Part shown: positions 40,186 through 40,347 of the stretch, piece by piece
How positions within the stretch are numbered: the first letter of the stretch is position 1
Layout of the letters: each line of letters starts with the position of its first letter
The notes under the pieces: generated by a model
Seen by the model: the letters and a program-made list of their open reading frames with translations, nothing else
What the model was told of the DNA's origin: nothing
Database searches by the model: none
Position numbers and translations under genes: made by a program
Assembly: GCA_003551365.1 (NCBI GenBank)
Contig: PUMM01000136.1
Coordinates: forward strand, 1-40,347
Direction: 5' to 3'
From: Clostridia bacterium
GTDB lineage: Bacteria > Bacillota > Sulfobacillia > SLMV01
DNA: 40,347 nt

Positions 40186-40347
40186 ATGACAGGGCTACAT
40201 CTGACGCGTATGCCGGAACACATAGGAGTGATACCGGACGGGAATCGTAGGTGGGCTGCGGAGCATGGCCTGCAGAAAGGTGAGGGATATGCCCCCGGGG
40301 TCGACGCGGGTTTTCGCATGTACGAGGTGTGTCGTGATCTCGGCGTG
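40186..40347 (+). CDS. cis-Prenyltransferase (isoprenyl/undecaprenyl-diphosphate synthase type), 5' part
   Basis: The first 54 codons of a gene that runs off the window. The sequence PEHIGVIPDGNRRWA (about 10-24) is the conserved start of cis-prenyltransferases, with the Asp of DGN binding Mg-pyrophosphate, followed by the GYAPGVDAG segment of the allylic-substrate site. UppS itself usually reads MDGNGRWA and GHxxG, so IPDGNRRWA with GY suggests a divergent paralogue rather than the housekeeping enzyme. The start is ATG 40186, after GGGAGAGAG. The rest of the domain cannot be judged. Confidence 0.85.
   Translation, partial: MTGLHLTRMPEHIGVIPDGNRRWAAEHGLQKGEGYAPGVDAGFRMYEVCRDLGV

Noticed and set aside
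1-40347. CRISPR array, prophage, transposon, toxin-antitoxin pair or defence island
   Set aside because: No regularly spaced repeats, transposase or integrase frames, phage structural genes or recognised defence domains were seen. The macro-domain protein has no adjacent ADP-ribosylating toxin in the visible sequence.
1-40347. tRNA or rRNA genes
   Set aside because: Reading through the gaps between genes showed no tRNA-like GTTCGANTC block with matching acceptor arms and no rRNA sequence.

Overview
The window reads as chromosome of a high-GC, endospore-forming member of the Bacillota (clostridia-like). Three things point there: a tricistronic gerA-gerB-gerC germinant-receptor operon, a T-box leader in front of metG, and an S-layer (SLH) surface protein, with strong AGGAGG-type ribosome binding sites and frequent GTG/TTG starts. 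Many proteins are rich in Asp and Glu, and the membrane pyrophosphatase has the sequence marks of the K+-dependent, probably Na+-pumping type, so a salty or alkaline habitat is possible but not shown. I cannot name a genus.

Layout. 1-1742: end of an oligopeptide/nickel-type ABC permease, then a LarA-family nickel-pincer racemase. 1808-3625: S9 peptidase. 3649-8134: sigma-A promoter, T-box and the housekeeping run metG-tatD-rsmA-ykuK-like. 8211-9047: class A beta-lactamase-fold hydrolase. 9094-15766 (minus): gerA-gerB-gerC-small 2-TM protein, followed by a cysteine desulfurase and ThiI, which act together in tRNA 4-thiouridine and probably thiamine sulfur transfer. 16043-20168: an orphan protein ending in a SHOCT-like motif, an Eis-type acetyltransferase, and hppA. 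20287-21863 (minus): an E1-like/rhodanese sulfur-transfer protein coupled to a small membrane protein. 22253-26894: a DUF362-like protein, a DUF402 protein on the minus strand, the TldD/TldE protease pair and a HIT hydrolase. 26897-29029 (minus): Zn/Cd/Pb P-type ATPase. 29288-32612: GT2 glycosyltransferase, glutaredoxin-like protein, M32 carboxypeptidase, deformylase-like protein. 32702-35457: LctP lactate permease, small 2-TM protein, PhzF protein. 35530-36405 (minus): MBL-fold hydrolase. 36725-38848: SLH protein. 38952-39176 (minus): cold-shock protein with a long structured leader. 39573 to the end: macro-domain protein and the start of a cis-prenyltransferase.

Genes are tightly packed, with ATGA/GTGA/TTGA overlaps inside operons. 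I see no phage, transposase, CRISPR array, rRNA or tRNA. No clear-cut novel multi-gene system stands out. The best leads are small or uncharacterised partners of known genes: the 2-TM protein in the ger operon, the 3-TM protein coupled to the E1/rhodanese protein, the 2-TM protein behind lctP, the deformylase-like protein with a changed second motif, the structured leaders of hppA and csp, and a set of strong intergenic hairpins without a U-tract.
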